A stretch of DNA of 64,000 nt from Pomphorhynchus laevis (taxonomy: Eukaryota; Acanthocephala; Palaeacanthocephala; Echinorhynchida; Pomphorhynchidae), in the NCBI GenBank assembly GCA_012934845.2, contig WNNJ02001765.1:1-64000 (forward strand). Direction: 5' to 3'. Below the pieces are notes generated by a model, which saw only the letters and a program-made list of their open reading frames with translations, had not been told where the DNA came from and did not search any database. The position numbers and the translations under genes are program-made. Below are positions 1-10,577 of this stretch, one piece after another (positions within the stretch are counted from its first letter, which is position 1; every line of letters begins with the position of its first letter).

Positions 1-2641
1 CTTATCTGGTTATCATTGCGGTTTATTTTAATCCCGACTTCTCTGCGGCTGACATTATTGATGAAATTTCACAGCTTTGTTCTAATTTGCCATCTAATTC
101 GAGAGTTTTTGTTGGTGGTGATTTTAATGCAAAATATTCAGTTCCATATAGACCAAAACTTCAACAGCTTATTAGTTACTTTGCATCTATGAACTTAAAA
201 CTTTGTATCCCCGCTGAGAAATGGTCTTATGAGTGTTATCGGTCGAGAAGTTTATTAGATTTTGCCTTTTCTAATTGCGAGGTAACGAAGATGAATACCA
301 TGCTTGCCTCTGAATGGTCTTTGATACGCAAGCATAAGCCGGTAAACTGTATAGTCAATTTTCATTCTCAGATATTAGAATCTCCAACTAGATTGTGTCA
401 CTCTCGTATTGTGAATCCCGAGTCTTTAAATATCCAAGTGGTTCTTAAAGCTTATTCTCTTATGTCAACTGGTCAACATCATGTGAGTGCTGATCTTTTG
501 ACTGCGGCAATAGTTCAGAGTTGTGGTTCGTCTTCCAGTCGGCGCTTCACGAGTCGTCCTTTTAATTATCGCAAGTGGCCTATCCTGCAAGAAATGCAGC
601 GAACACTGCTTAGAATGTCTCGCGATTGTAGTAGTGGGCATTCTACAAAGGAGGCTTATATTGTCCTTCGACGGGTTTATACCAAAATGTTGCAGACTTT
701 TCACCGAGATCGTTTGTACGCAGAAGAGTGTCATCGATTAAGTTTGGCAGAGAGCTTTCCATGGAAAGTCCATTCTAAACATCATAATAAAATCATGTCT
801 TTAGTTCCGCTTTCCAAGTGGGTTGATCACTTTCGCTCTTTCCTCCATCTCGATGATCTATCGTTGTCATTGCCAGCTAATAATTTTGATTTTGACGGTT
901 CCTCTGGTTTGATTGATACACCCTTTTCCATTGATGAAATTGAAGGATGCCTTGCGCGGATGCATGTGAAGAAAGCTAGTGGTCCGGATAATCTCTGCGT
1001 GGAGCAACTCCGAGCTACATTCCACATATTTGGCAGCTATTGGACCTTTATGTTCAATTCTCTACTCTATGGATCCTGTTTGCCATTCTCTTGGAAAGAG
1101 GGGATAGTGAAAGTTCTATATAAGGGCACCGGTCCTTTGGAATCTCCAGACTCTTATCGCGGAATTTTCCTTTTAAACCACGTTTATAAATTATTGTCGT
1201 TTGTATTAACTTCTCGACTAGCTAAGCACTGTTCTTCGTTATTGCCTGAAGAACAATTTGGATTTCGGCAAGGTCGCTCGACTTGTGATGCTATCAGTCT
1301 AGTGCGTTCTTCTGTAGTCAACTGTATTTCTAATAAAAATTCATTATATGCCATCTTTATTGATTTTCGTAGAGCATTTGACTCAGTCAATCGAAATATC
1401 CTACTTTCTAAGCTGCATAATAATTGTAATCTTCGTGGGCGCTTTCTTCGCCTACTATATCAGATTCTATTACCTAACCGTGTCAAGGTATTCGATGATT
1501 TAGCATACTCTGACTTCTTCACAGTTAATCATGGCGTATTGCAGGGGGACCCAATCAGTCCTCTATTATTTTCAATCTTCGTTATTGATTTACCACCGGT
1601 TATACGGTCTTTTGCAAACGAAGTTGAGTTGGCGCTATATGCTGACGATCTTGTGATCCTGACAAGAAACCTAGGCACGGCTCAAAAGGCACTCGATGGC
1701 TTGACTGTATTTTGTAGTCGGAATGAACTAGACATCAACATTTCAAAATCAAAGGTAGTGAAGTTCCGCGGTGGTGGTCGTTTATCCAAGCATGACTCGC
1801 TTTTTATAAAGTCTCAGACACTAGAGTTCTGTACTAATTATAAGTATCTTGGCGTTCTATTAACGTCTAGATGGTCTTTTACCGCGCACCTTGAGGCTAA
1901 ATCTTCTAAGATTGCAATTAAAACGGCTTCATATCCTCAACTAAGGAAGCTGTCGTTTGAAGGAGCGTTGAGATATTTCGAGTTAATGCTTCTACCAATT
2001 ATTCAGTATGGGTTGGCAACATTCTGGGAGGACCTCACTGAGTTAAATTTTAGACAGATTGATAGGTGTCAGGCCCGATTTTTGAAACATATAGTTGGAG
2101 TATCCAATAAATGTAGTACGACAGCGATCACATACTTGGCAAAAATAAAGCCGCTTAGTGTCCGATTATGTAGTAGTCTTAGATGTGTTCAAACGTCTAG
2201 TTATCTCCAACATTTGGTAGCTCTTGAGACTAAATTCTTAAACGTGGATCATGATTTAGCCAATTCTCCTGTGTACCTGCAAAACAGTTGGAGATCACCG
2301 TTAAATGTGAAACGCCCATTGATATGGAGGTTATCTATTCATGGTTTTCATGATAACTACTGTCGCCGACTTCTCGCTTGTCACCGCCGTGATTCTTCTT
2401 GTATATGCCGCTTCTGTGCTTCTTCCTGTGATGCATTGCTCCATGCTCTAGCCTGCCCTCAACTCAGCCTTATGTCACTTCAAGAGATTAATGATCTTCG
2501 TCATTGATCAAAAAACGACGCATTAAGAAGACAATATGTATACTTCAAATTTTGTTGATTCTGACTAATTTCCTATTTTGTAATTATTTGCCCAGCCGAA
2601 AGGCGGAACGGGAAATAAAACTCTGTATTATTATTATTTCG
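1..2641 (+). mobile_element. LINE (non-LTR retrotransposon), 5' end outside the window
   Basis: A non-LTR retrotransposon runs in from the left edge. It carries one long EN-RT frame, then a short 3' UTR (2508-2626) containing AATAAA-like sequence, then a short ATT repeat near 2627-2640, which is a common LINE 3' tail. The frame is uninterrupted for over 2.5 kb, which is rare in this window and suggests a young copy. The clade is uncertain; the cysteine/histidine C-terminus fits the I/R1/Ingi group loosely. Confidence 0.85.
3..2507 (+). CDS. LINE ORF2: endonuclease-reverse transcriptase, N-terminus cut by the window edge
   Basis: This enzyme nicks target DNA and copies the element RNA into it. 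The frame is already open at base 3, so the true start lies outside; a start near 87 would cut into the nuclease. Counting base 3 as residue 1, the APE-type endonuclease shows GGDFNAK (Asp about residue 40) and a RSLLDFAFS block. The RT follows with FIDFRRAFD (Asp about 454), HGVLQGDPISPLLF, and YADD (first Asp about 548). The C-terminus (2400-2456) has clustered cysteines with a histidine, a likely nucleic-acid-binding knuckle. All RT catalytic residues that I can place are present and there is no internal stop. The usual SDH of the nuclease appears as a KHKPV-type block. Confidence 0.88.
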   Translation, partial: YLVIIAVYFNPDFSAADIIDEISQLCSNLPSNSRVFVGGDFNAKYSVPYRPKLQQLISYFASMNLKLCIPAEKWSYECYRSRSLLDFAFSNCEVTKMNTMLASEWSLIRKHKPVNCIVNFHSQILESPTRLCHSRIVNPESLNIQVVLKAYSLMSTGQHHVSADLLTAAIVQSCGSSSSRRFTSRPFNYRKWPILQEMQRTLLRMSRDCSSGHSTKEAYIVLRRVYTKMLQTFHRDRLYAEECHRLSLAESFPWKVHSKHHNKIMSLVPLSKWVDHFRSFLHLDDLSLSLPANNFDFDGSSGLIDTPFSIDEIEGCLARMHVKKASGPDNLCVEQLRATFHIFGSYWTFMFNSLLYGSCLPFSWKEGIVKVLYKGTGPLESPDSYRGIFLLNHVYKLLSFVLTSRLAKHCSSLLPEEQFGFRQGRSTCDAISLVRSSVVNCISNKNSLYAIFIDFRRAFDSVNRNILLSKLHNNCNLRGRFLRLLYQILLPNRVKVFDDLAYSDFFTVNHGVLQGDPISPLLFSIFVIDLPPVIRSFANEVELALYADDLVILTRNLGTAQKALDGLTVFCSRNELDINISKSKVVKFRGGGRLSKHDSLFIKSQTLEFCTNYKYLGVLLTSRWSFTAHLEAKSSKIAIKTASYPQLRKLSFEGALRYFELMLLPIIQYGLATFWEDLTELNFRQIDRCQARFLKHIVGVSNKCSTTAITYLAKIKPLSVRLCSSLRCVQTSSYLQHLVALETKFLNVDHDLANSPVYLQNSWRSPLNVKRPLIWRLSIHGFHDNYCRRLLACHRRDSSCICRFCASSCDALLHALACPQLSLMSLQEINDLRH

Positions 2642-2643
2642 AC

Positions 2644-2685
2644 AAATCGCAAGATGGAATCGCTTGCGATTTTTCAAATCGCAAG
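2644..2685. repeat. Short inverted and direct repeats at the LINE 3' junction
   Basis: The 10-mer AAATCGCAAG lies at 2644-2653, its exact inverse at 2663-2672, and a second direct copy at 2676-2685. The spacing lets 2644-2672 fold into a 10-bp stem with a 9-base loop. It sits exactly where the LINE tail meets the next element. Confidence 0.7.
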
Positions 2686-2937
2686 ATGGCTAAATATGGC
2701 GAGCGTGTTTCACTGGTGGAGGATGGGATTTTCATACCAGCCATTGTTTCGACTGCTGCTGGAATTGGGAGAGAATTGGATCTCTTATTAAGGAAAGCTG
2801 CACGATATATTGCCATCAAAAGCAAACAATCGTACGCAAACTGCATTTCTGACATACGAAGGCGATTATGCTTTAGCGCACAAAGAACGATCTCTGCGAC
2901 TATTCGGATGGCAGAGTTAACTACTGTTTCACATTGA
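2686..2937 (+). pseudogene. Orphan C-terminal tail of an RT-bearing element
   Basis: The translation has a KYGERV block, a VE.G.F.P block, then QSYANCISDIRRRLCFSAQ. From memory this matches the conserved last domain of a widespread invertebrate retroelement ORF that follows the RT and an RHN/zinc region. Only the tail survives and no RT lies next to it. It directly abuts the preceding LINE. Recognition is by motif only, so the family name is left open. Confidence 0.45.
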
Positions 2938-2999
2938 GAAACTTTTTTGTATTATATTGCCCAGTCTGGGATCGTAAATTTCAATTTGAGGCCCATTTG

Positions 3000-4012
3000 C
3001 GGGAACCTAAGTTAATATGTTTATTTTTAATAAATTGTTCATTATTAAAAAAAAATTCGACAAATAGACGAGCAAAGCTCACAGTTGCACTGTTAAAAAA
3101 AGTAAAGAAAAAAAGACTCACAAACAAAAGTCACAAAAGTTTATGTTTGAATGCTGAAACCGATCTTGAGTTGACAATTTCTTCACTTAATCGGTTCCAC
3201 TTACTTACGATTCGGTGTCCAAATTGTACAGTTTTAGAGCGTATAACTCGGCGATGGGCTAAAGTAAAATTGTGTCCACGCAAAGCCCGACTTTTCCGAA
3301 CAGTCATCAATTCTCTTAAGACGTGATTTCCTTTGTGTAAAGCTTCCCATGTTGAACACATATCTCGCCGAAACCGAAGGTCGCTTATAGAAACCATACC
3401 AAGTTTTTTTAGCCTTTCATTATAAGGTAAGGCTTTAACTGAATTTACGAGCTTAGTTGCCCAGCGCAGCACATTTTCAATTCTACTTTTCTCGTATACT
3501 GTTCTTGGGAACGAACATTGTGATGCATAGGTAAGATGACTGATCACAAATGCGTTGGCGAGTGCTCTAAATGAAACTGGACTCAACACACTAAAAGTTC
3601 TACGAATCATCCCAACCATTCGATTTGCTTTCGAGCAAGCCAACTCAGTATTCCAACTAGTCGAAAAATCATTCGCAACTAGTATTCCAAGGTCGCTAAG
3701 ACGAGTTACTACTTTAATGTTCTGATCCTCAAGATGATAAGTTGGATACACACTATGACTGCGTGATTGTAAACGCATACAAGCACACTTTGATATATTC
3801 AGTGACAGACCATTCATATAAGCCCAGTTGGAAATGCTGTCGATATCCGATTGAACTAGCACCGTGTCCGAATCTGACCGGATAGCCTGCCAAATTTTTA
3901 GGTCGTCTGCATATAAAAGAGAGTGTGAGTTCAAAATGGAAGGAAGGTCATTAATGAAAATACAGAATAACAATGGGCCGAGGACCGAACCCTGCGGAAC
4001 TCCAACATGCTA
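3000..4012 (-). mobile_element. LINE-B, 5'-truncated copy (RT C-terminal half and 3' end)
   Basis: A CR1/Jockey-type fragment read on the minus strand. Its open frame (4012-3131) begins inside RT motif B with GVPQGSVLGPLLF, continues through LYADDLKI, and ends in the thumb/connection region with LRGH and WNRLSEE motifs near the C-terminus. A stop just beyond 4012 marks the 5' truncation point. The 3' UTR runs to about 3000 and is T-rich on this strand. It aligns by eye with the longer copy at 50.1-54.2 kb and the tail at 21.9 kb. Confidence 0.82.
3131..4012 (-). pseudogene. Reverse transcriptase, C-terminal half (LINE-B)
   Basis: About 294 residues are open without interruption, containing RT motif B (VPQGSVLGPLLF), motif C (YADD), the LNISKC block and the conserved C-terminal WN.L block. 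The endonuclease, fingers and motif A are missing, so no active enzyme is possible. The clean frame over the surviving part suggests that truncation happened at insertion, as is typical of LINEs, rather than by later decay. Confidence 0.85.
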
Positions 4013-4170
4013 CTTGTCTTTCAATAAACTCCAAATTCACTTGTCTAATTTTAATGTTCTTTTTGACAATTTCGCAGTTATGTGAATTATCTTGTATGAT
4101 ATTTCTATTGTATGTGTATATTTAAATCCAAGATTTGTCAGTTACTGCTATATTTAAACGCTCAATAAAA

Positions 4171-4323
4171 TTAGTATTTGGTTTTGAGTTATTGTAAGTA
4201 TTTATATTCAAGAAAAAGTTTTAACCAGTATCGCAATTTAATGTTAATTTATTAGTATGTGGTTTCGAGCTATTGTAAGTATTTATATTCAAGACAATTT
4301 TTAACCAGTATCGCAAGTTAATG
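4171..4323. repeat. Diverged tandem duplication, period about 81 bp
   Basis: Units at 4171-4243 and 4252-4323 share a central block of over 20 bases and differ at scattered sites. They lie in the AT-rich stretch 4013-4372, in which I see no gene. Confidence 0.7.
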
Positions 4324-4949
4324 ATATCACAATTTTTAATTTGAAATAGTTGATACTGATCCATTATTAATAAATAATTATTAGAACTGGATCAAAGAAA
4401 AGAAGAAATTATTTTTGATATTTTAATAACAAAATTCGATATAAAACAAAAACATTAGTAGAATAAAAAATCAAAACATTTTAAATAATATTTCGTAAAA
4501 GCTTATCTTGTAGAAGAGATGGTAGTCAGCCTTCTGGCGAGCCCTTCTGACGATTCCTACTATTAGGTGATGGAGGAAGTTCGTCAATATGTGCGGGTCA
4601 GGTACGAGTAATGATCGTTTTGACTGATCGGCGTTATTTAAACTGTTCTGGGATGATTTCATTGTCTTATAATTCATCGACAATTTAGATGGTTTAAGGA
4701 ATATAACTGAATATGGCGTTTCTCCGTCATTCAAAGATTTTGATTGAAATTTGTCGTAAACGGGTAACAGGCCTTCAAATGCATCGGAATCGTCATTTGC
4801 GCATTTGGTATCGCGTAATAGGTGCATTACAGCATCGGTATGTTGATTCTACTGACACATTCTTGTTGAGACTAGCGTCTGGCTCGAATAGGCGTTCCTC
4901 AGGTTCACATGTTTCCTGTTGGATGTGGTCAAAGGCCTATATTGGAAGC

Positions 4950-5540
4950 CGATCGAGTGAAACTAGCATGCCTTTTGCGTTGCCCCGCATTAGCGCGATC
5001 GAGACGCGCTGATATAATCGTGTGACCGTCATAGATTATCCCATTCCGCTTGTACGGCTCATATTGTTCGCAACCCGCTTGATCACCCTGTATTCTTCGT
5101 CGTTACATCCACCAAAGGTGTCGACTACGGCGGCTGAAAACATGTACCCCGCATCTTCGACTATGTCCATATATTTCCTATCCTTTACATTGACAGCGTA
5201 CGACGTGGCAGTAGCGAGTTGTACGTAGGCGGCGGAATGACGGTATGGAGCTTGTTTGGGTGTGTGACTGCAAAGTCGACTGCAAGGGGAAGGTCACAAT
5301 AAAAAAGGATGTCTGCCGGGCGTTCGCGTAGGTCCGGGATAATTCCTCGCACTTCCAGGGCTACATCCATACAGGTTGATTGTGAGACTACGAATACCAC
5401 GTCACGGATGGCGTTATTCCGCAGGCCTTGATAACCCCGATATTGGCAAGTGAGTGAGTGTAGCCCACCTTATCCGCCATACGCATGCAACGTCCGCATC
5501 GATAATCATTTTCGTGCAAGGGAATCCCAAGCCACATTCG
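4950..5540 (-). pseudogene. Zinc-knuckle plus nuclease-like tail of an RT-bearing element
   Basis: Read on the minus strand this shows an ENDYRCGRC cysteine block, NNAIRDVVF (the RHN-I-RD position), then RPADI followed about 10 residues later by an AVDFAVT block. Next come RKYMDIVEDAG and VDTFGGCNDEE, and the order ends in RLYQRVSIALMRGNA. The order zinc knuckle, RHN, (R/K)P-D, hydrophobic-D, K..KY resembles the restriction-like endonuclease of R2-type elements. At least two frameshifts break it. It lies inside the inverted-repeat segment. Confidence 0.55.
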
Positions 5541-5553
5541 GACTAGGACGCAA

Positions 5554-5648
5554 TTTTTGATATTTCACTAACTGTTGTTAGCATCTTCAAAAAATTACAA
5601 TTGTAATTTTCTGAAGATGCTAACAGAAGTTATCGAAATATCAAAAAT
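5554..5648. repeat. Long imperfect hairpin, arms of about 47 bp
   Basis: 5554-5600 and 5601-5648 are inverted copies with only a few mismatches. GTTAGCATCTTCA pairs with TGAAGATGCTAAC, and the centre is AATTACAATTGTAATT. The right arm doubles as the inner part of the right inverted repeat of the surrounding segment. Confidence 0.75.
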
Positions 5649-5754
5649 AATTTCTTTTCTTTGATCCAGCCCCAATAATTATTTACAATTTCTAATATTA
5701 TGCTTAGACAATGTAAACATAATATCTGTCAATAAATATATCTGCCAACAATAT

Positions 5755-7205
5755 CTGCCGATCCCCTGCCTACCCCTATAATTAAATCCATATGATCATC
5801 GATATGCCATTTCCTCACCACCTTCTTTAACTCGTCTATCCGCAGTCGTATCTTCCCTTTACACTGGAAATCCGTAATCGTTCGTCACCTCCTTAAGAAA
5901 TAATCGCTCGACCTCTCCCTTCCTTCTAGCTATCGACCCCATTTCACTCCTCTCGACTCTTTCTATGCTCTTAGAACGCCTCATCTCAATACAGATCAAC
6001 ATTTATCTCTCTCCATTCAATCTGTACCCTCCTTTCTAATCCGCTTTCCGCTCTAATCACTCCATAGAAATCGCCTGCATGAAAGTTTACAACGATTTAC
6101 ATATTTATCGTGACAAGGCTCTATATAGTGTTGTCATCTCCCTCGACCTCTCCGCCTCCTTCGACATTGTCGACCACTCCATCCTTATTTCTCGTCTTCG
6201 TTATGATTACGGCGTTTCTTCCTCCTCCGTAGCATGGTTTGCCTCATATCTATCCGACCGTTCCATCCTTCCCTCCAATCCCTATTTTCTGCTGGGTCTC
6301 ACAAGGTTCAGTCCTAGGTCCCCTGATTTTCTTTCTTCTGCTTGACGATTTCTCTTCGTCTATTAAACCTTAGTTAACGTTATCCAATACGCTCATGACA
6401 TCTTCATCTACGCTCATGCACCCGCCCATCGCATTCACGATATTGTCATTTCTGTCTCCAACTGTTTTTCTTCTATCTACAAACGTATCTTATATCTTTA
6501 TCTCGTTTTAAACCCCGACAAGTCCAAAATAATGTGGATCTTTCCCCGCCAACCTAAAAATATCTCCTCTATCTGTAACTTTTACCTTATCAACCATTCC
6601 CATAGTCCATAATCACTCTTTCTTAATCTTCCATTTCGTTGATAACCTTTCCATTAAAGGCCTTCGTCCATGACAAGGTCCGCTCGTATAACTTAATTCT
6701 CCGTGACATCCGCCGTATTCGCGCCCTTATCGACTTCCGTTCTTGTATGTGTCTTATTTCATCGCTTCTCTTTCCTAAAATCGATTACTGCCTCAACCTT
6801 TTCGTTAATTCTCAAAAATCCATCATCCTACCCCTACAACGCATCATCAACTCGGCCGTTCGAGTGCTCGCTGACGACTCCCCATCGTTCATCAACCTTC
6901 CTTTCTTAGACGACACTTGCCTCACCTCTCTCTATCGGTGCGTTTCCGTCATTCCTTCTTACTTTGCGTTCCCAATTACTCCAACGTCTACGGTCTCCGA
7001 TCCTTCCTCGTAGCCTATCCACTCCTATCATGGAATTAGCTTAACCCTGGAATTAGTTCCCTATTGACGTTCGCCTCGCTCCCTCTTTTATTACATTCAA
7101 ATACCGCCTCCGTTCCCATTTTCTCGACACCTGATGTAGATTATTTCGTGATAATGTAAGCGTGCGCCAGCACTCATTTGCCACGTAAAAATAAATCATT
7201 TTTTC
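5755..7205 (+). mobile_element. LINE-A copy 1, 5'-truncated and decayed
   Basis: The copy begins in the RT fingers region (matching about 9965 in copy 2) and ends with the same 3' UTR (GTAAGCGTGCGCCAGCACTC near 7160). RT pieces are visible, including a motif-A region with LDLSASFDIVDHS at 6079-6345 and thumb residues at 6639-7013. Frameshifts and stops are frequent, and this is the most eroded LINE-A copy here. Confidence 0.85.
6079..6345 (+). pseudogene. RT core fragment (motif A) of LINE-A copy 1
   Basis: The 88-residue open stretch contains VISLDLSASFDIVDHS, in which the motif-A aspartate is retained, and an ASYLSDRS block typical of CR1-like RTs. The frame is lost before the PQG motif and the coding sense resumes out of frame. 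It is a dead fragment. Confidence 0.75.
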
Positions 7206-7324
7206 TATGCGCGCTTACCAACCCACGTAGAAGAACAGAACAAACGAGAAAGCAAAAAATAAATAAAAAATAGAATGCAACAGTATGTATCATACTTATG
7301 AAGGAAGAGGATAAGAATATAGAT

Positions 7325-7790
7325 ATGAAGCTGCAAGTTCGAAGGTTAATTCGTCTTGGGAAGCGTATCACAGCGAAATTTCGCTTATTGAAGGTCGTTT
7401 TTGAGTTCTGCTGACCACGCTAAGGTGTTGCTTCGTCATGGTTACCTCTTAAAAGATTCTATTATAAGAATGTAGTTATAAAGCTGCAAGTTCAGAGTTT
7501 AAATTAAGCTTGGGAACCACTGAGAAACTTCGCTAATTGAAGATCGTTTTGACGTCTGGGTCTGCTAACCATGTTCAGATGTTGCTTCGTCGTGGTTATC
7601 TTTTTAAAGATTATACTATACGAATACTGAGAGACATTAATTTTGATAAACGTTTGAAATTGAGGGAGGCTCGTGAGGAGTTACAGTGTAGAATAATCAA
7701 AGAAGAGACGAATATATGCATAATAAATTTTCAAGTAGTTCGGTGGCGATCATCAGTACGTTGAACCCCGCTTCTTTTCAACTAGAGAAT
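7325..7790 (+). pseudogene. LINE ORF1 fragment (RRM-like) with an internal tandem duplication
   Basis: 7325-7477 and 7478-7632 are diverged direct copies, period about 153 bp. The first encodes an R.LGK-type line followed by RLLKVVLSSADHAKVLLRHGYL, and the second ends in the open stretch 7537-7764. The pattern (RLGK, K.LKV.L, then a DI/IRILRD block, and a final FQVVRWRSS) is the RRM-like domain of CR1-type ORF1 proteins. It sits between two LINE-A copies but its residues differ from LINE-A, so it is from another family. Confidence 0.6.
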
Positions 7791-7989
7791 GAATTTTATT
7801 CTTATTCCAATTTTAATGATTAAATTGATTTTTCTGAGGTACATGCTGAAACTATCAAATCCTTTACGCTAATCCCATGTCTTAACTTTCCGACAGCCCC
7901 GTATCTTCCCTTCTGTCTCGTTTCTCAATGACCTACATCCCTCAATAAAAATCACCTCCACCAACCTCCACAATCCTTCCACTCATAAC

Positions 7990-8621
7990 CTTTCCTCACA
8001 TCGCTCACCACCCTCTATATTATCCAAATCCTCTTTGTCTTCCGCTGTTAAACCTACTCCCTTGATATCCTCAACTCTCAGCTCTCCTATCGTGATCTCA
8101 CCAACTCACGTTACTTTTCTTCCTTTACGGAAACACTGTCCTTCTCGTGATCGTTGCGTCATCGTCACTAATATCACTCCTTCCACCTCTTTATCTCCAC
8201 AAGCACGTCTCGACCACGATGTTTCCGCCTTCAGATCTATCCTCTCGTCTCTTGTTCCTGCGGATAAACCATCCTTTTTCAACAACATTTCTCCTGTCGC
8301 ATTCATCCGCCTAAATAAATCTTCTCAATCTAATCCTTCCCAGCCCCCTCTCCTAAAAATTGTTTACAAGCATTGTTCTCACGCGTCTTCTGTCCTCTCA
8401 CAACGATTTTAAACTCATGTCCTCTTCAGCCACTCGCATTTTCCCCGATCGCACCCCATCCGAAATCGCTCAACTCTCATCTGCCCGCATCGAAAAACGC
8501 CGTCGCGAGAAAAACGGCGAAACCTCTCTCCATCCGAAACATTGACGGAAATTTTCAAGTTGTCCAGACCCGCCCAAAAATTCGATGGCGCTCCATCTCT
8601 CCTATGTGTTTTCTCCACTAG
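7990..8621 (+). pseudogene. LINE-A ORF1, RRM-like C-terminal part
   Basis: Residues match the intact ORF1 at 30700-31839: an RDRCVIVTNITPS strand, FRSILSSLVPADKPSFF, FIRLNKSSQSNPSQPPLLKI, and a C-terminal RNIDGNFQVVQTRPKIRW. This fold is thought to bind element RNA. The frame slips at least twice, and the N-terminal zinc finger and coiled coil are absent because the copy is 5'-truncated. Confidence 0.75.
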
Positions 8622-8629
8622 CCCCTATC

Positions 8630-9330
8630 ACCACCAAACACGGTTTCCGCCTCGGCCTCCTCAACACTAGATCTATTCTCAATAAATCCGATCTCATACT
8701 CAACCTATTCACCGAGCAATCCATCGATCTCTTCTGTCTCACCGAATCTTGGCACTCCGATTCTGACGACCTCTCCATACGCCGTTTGCTTTCTGCCGGT
8801 TGCTCACTAGTCGAATCGGCTCGCCCCCTCAGCAAACCCTTTCTAAATTCTCTAATCATGGCGGCATTGTCGCATTCGCCTGCAACACCGCGTCTATTCG
8901 CAAAATCACTTCCCCTTTCAGTCCTTGCTCTTTTGAACTGCTCACTTGTTGTTCTTCTAACTTGATCACTCTATATCTCGCCATTGTATACAGTCCTGGT
9001 TCATAAGCTCCTACATCCTTATTTTTTCTCGCTGACCATCTGTCTCACTGTTCTTTGTCCTCAAATCCCTTCAATCGTTCTTGGCGACTGCAACATCCGC
9101 CCGCTTCCACCGAGTTCATCCAGTTCATCAACATTCTATCCAACTATAACTACAAACCCATCTCCACTGCCCCACAAATATCCTTGGTGTGGCACTCGAC
9201 ATCATCGCTGTCTCCGATCATTTTGCTGGCTACACCTCACTGTCCATTTTCGATCCTGGTCTATCCAATCACTTTATCGTCACCCTTGATCTCACTCACA
9301 ACTACACCCCTCCTCACACACCTACAATCC
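8630..9330 (+). pseudogene. LINE-A APE-type endonuclease
   Basis: The N-terminal strand reads LGLLNTRSILNKSDLI, followed by IDLFCLTESWHSD, in which the Glu of the TES motif is visible. A GD.N block (GDCNIR) appears near 9088 and LDIIAVSDHF near 9190. The last catalytic motif reads SNH where the reverse copy at 29.9 kb has SDH, so the aspartate is replaced by asparagine. With several frameshifts it is inactive. Confidence 0.72.
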
Positions 9331-10049
9331 TACATCGCTCTTGGAGAAATCTTGACCTCTCCCTTCTCTGCTCTGCCTTACTCAAATCGTCTCTATCATT
9401 ACCCACAATAACATATTCATCTCCTCACGATCTCGCCTTTCTTTTCGACTCTGAACTCACATCCACTCTCAATATTCTCTTGCCCTTCAAGTCTCACCCA
9501 CACCGTCGCTTGCACCGTGCCCCATGGTTTGACATCCAATGTCTACTCTCAAAGCGTCGACTCCGCCATGCTTTTCGAGTCTATCACCGCTCTCTCAGAC
9601 GCGATTTCCGCTCGATCACTCCGTCTTTCCGTGATTCCTATCTTGCTCTTCGCCGGTCTCATCTCAACCTACTACGTACCAAATGCAACTCCTTCTGGCA
9701 GCATAAAATCATCACTTCATTCAACTCTAAGACTCTCTGGCATACTTTTAACTCAATCCTGGCTCGTTCCTCTACGCCGTGCAACATCAATGCTAATGAT
9801 TATTCGTCATTTCTCCAGACTAAAGTATCCACGCTGCTCTCTCACACCTCGGTCTCCAACCTATCCCACTCTGCCCAGTTTACTCTCATCCTTCAAAAAC
9901 TCTTTCATCTTCTCCCTGTCTCACCTACAGAAGTATCATCTGTCTTCATGTACTTGCCCAACAAAACCTCACCCTGCCGATCCCCTGCCTACCCACATAT
10001 TAAAATCTATATGCTCATCGATATCCCCATTTCTCACAACCTTGTTTAA
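9189..10049 (+). pseudogene. LINE-A EN end and EN-RT connector
   Basis: A 286-residue open stretch covers the last EN strand (GLSNHFIVTLDL), the arginine-rich connector (RRLHRAPWFDIQ, RHAFRVYHRSLRR) and the start of the RT fingers (HPADPLP-type region read out of frame at its end). It has no catalytic motif of its own. Confidence 0.7.
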
Positions 10050-10577
10050 CTCGTCCATCCGCAGTCGTATCTTCCCTTCACACTGGAAATCCGCAATCGT
10101 TCGTCCCCTCCATTAAGAAACAATCGCTCGACCCCTCCCTTTCTTCTAGCTATCGCCCCATTTCACTACTCCCTACTCTTTCAAGCTCTTAGAACGCCTC
10201 ATCTTAATACAAATCAACGCTTATCTCTCCTCATCCAATCTGTACCCTCCTTTCCAATCCGCTTTCCGCTCTAATCACTCGACAGAAATCGCATGCATAA
10301 AAGTGTACAACGACTTACTCATTTCTCGAGACAAGGCTCTATATAGTGTTCTCATCTCCCTTTACCTCTCCTCCGCATTCGACATTGTCGACCACTCCGT
10401 CCTCCTTTCTCGCCTTCGTTATGATTACGGATTTTCTTCCTTTCCGTAGCATGGTTCGCCTCATATCTATCCGATCGTTCCTTTCGCGTCTGTTCTAATT
10501 CATCATCCTCCCTTCCCATCCCTATTTTTTGCGGGGTCCCACAAGGTTCAGTTCTAGGTCCCCTGATTTTCTCTCTT

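Larger units (their letters stand above)
4373..5683. repeat. 1.3-kb segment bounded by inverted repeats
   Basis: The outer 55-58 bp (4373-4430 and 5629-5683) are inverted copies of each other. They share CTGGATCAAAGAAAAG and ATTATTTTTGATATT, with a few mismatches and one 3-base indel. The outermost AATAATTATT on each side is itself palindromic, so it could be part of the repeat or a 10-bp target duplication. The interior holds a decayed retroelement tail. It could be a foldback-type DNA element, or two opposed 3' ends of one retroelement. Confidence 0.6.

Noticed and set aside
8106-8618. Minus-strand ORFs over LINE-A ORF1
   Set aside because: They are antisense of a recognisable ORF1 and have no domain of their own.
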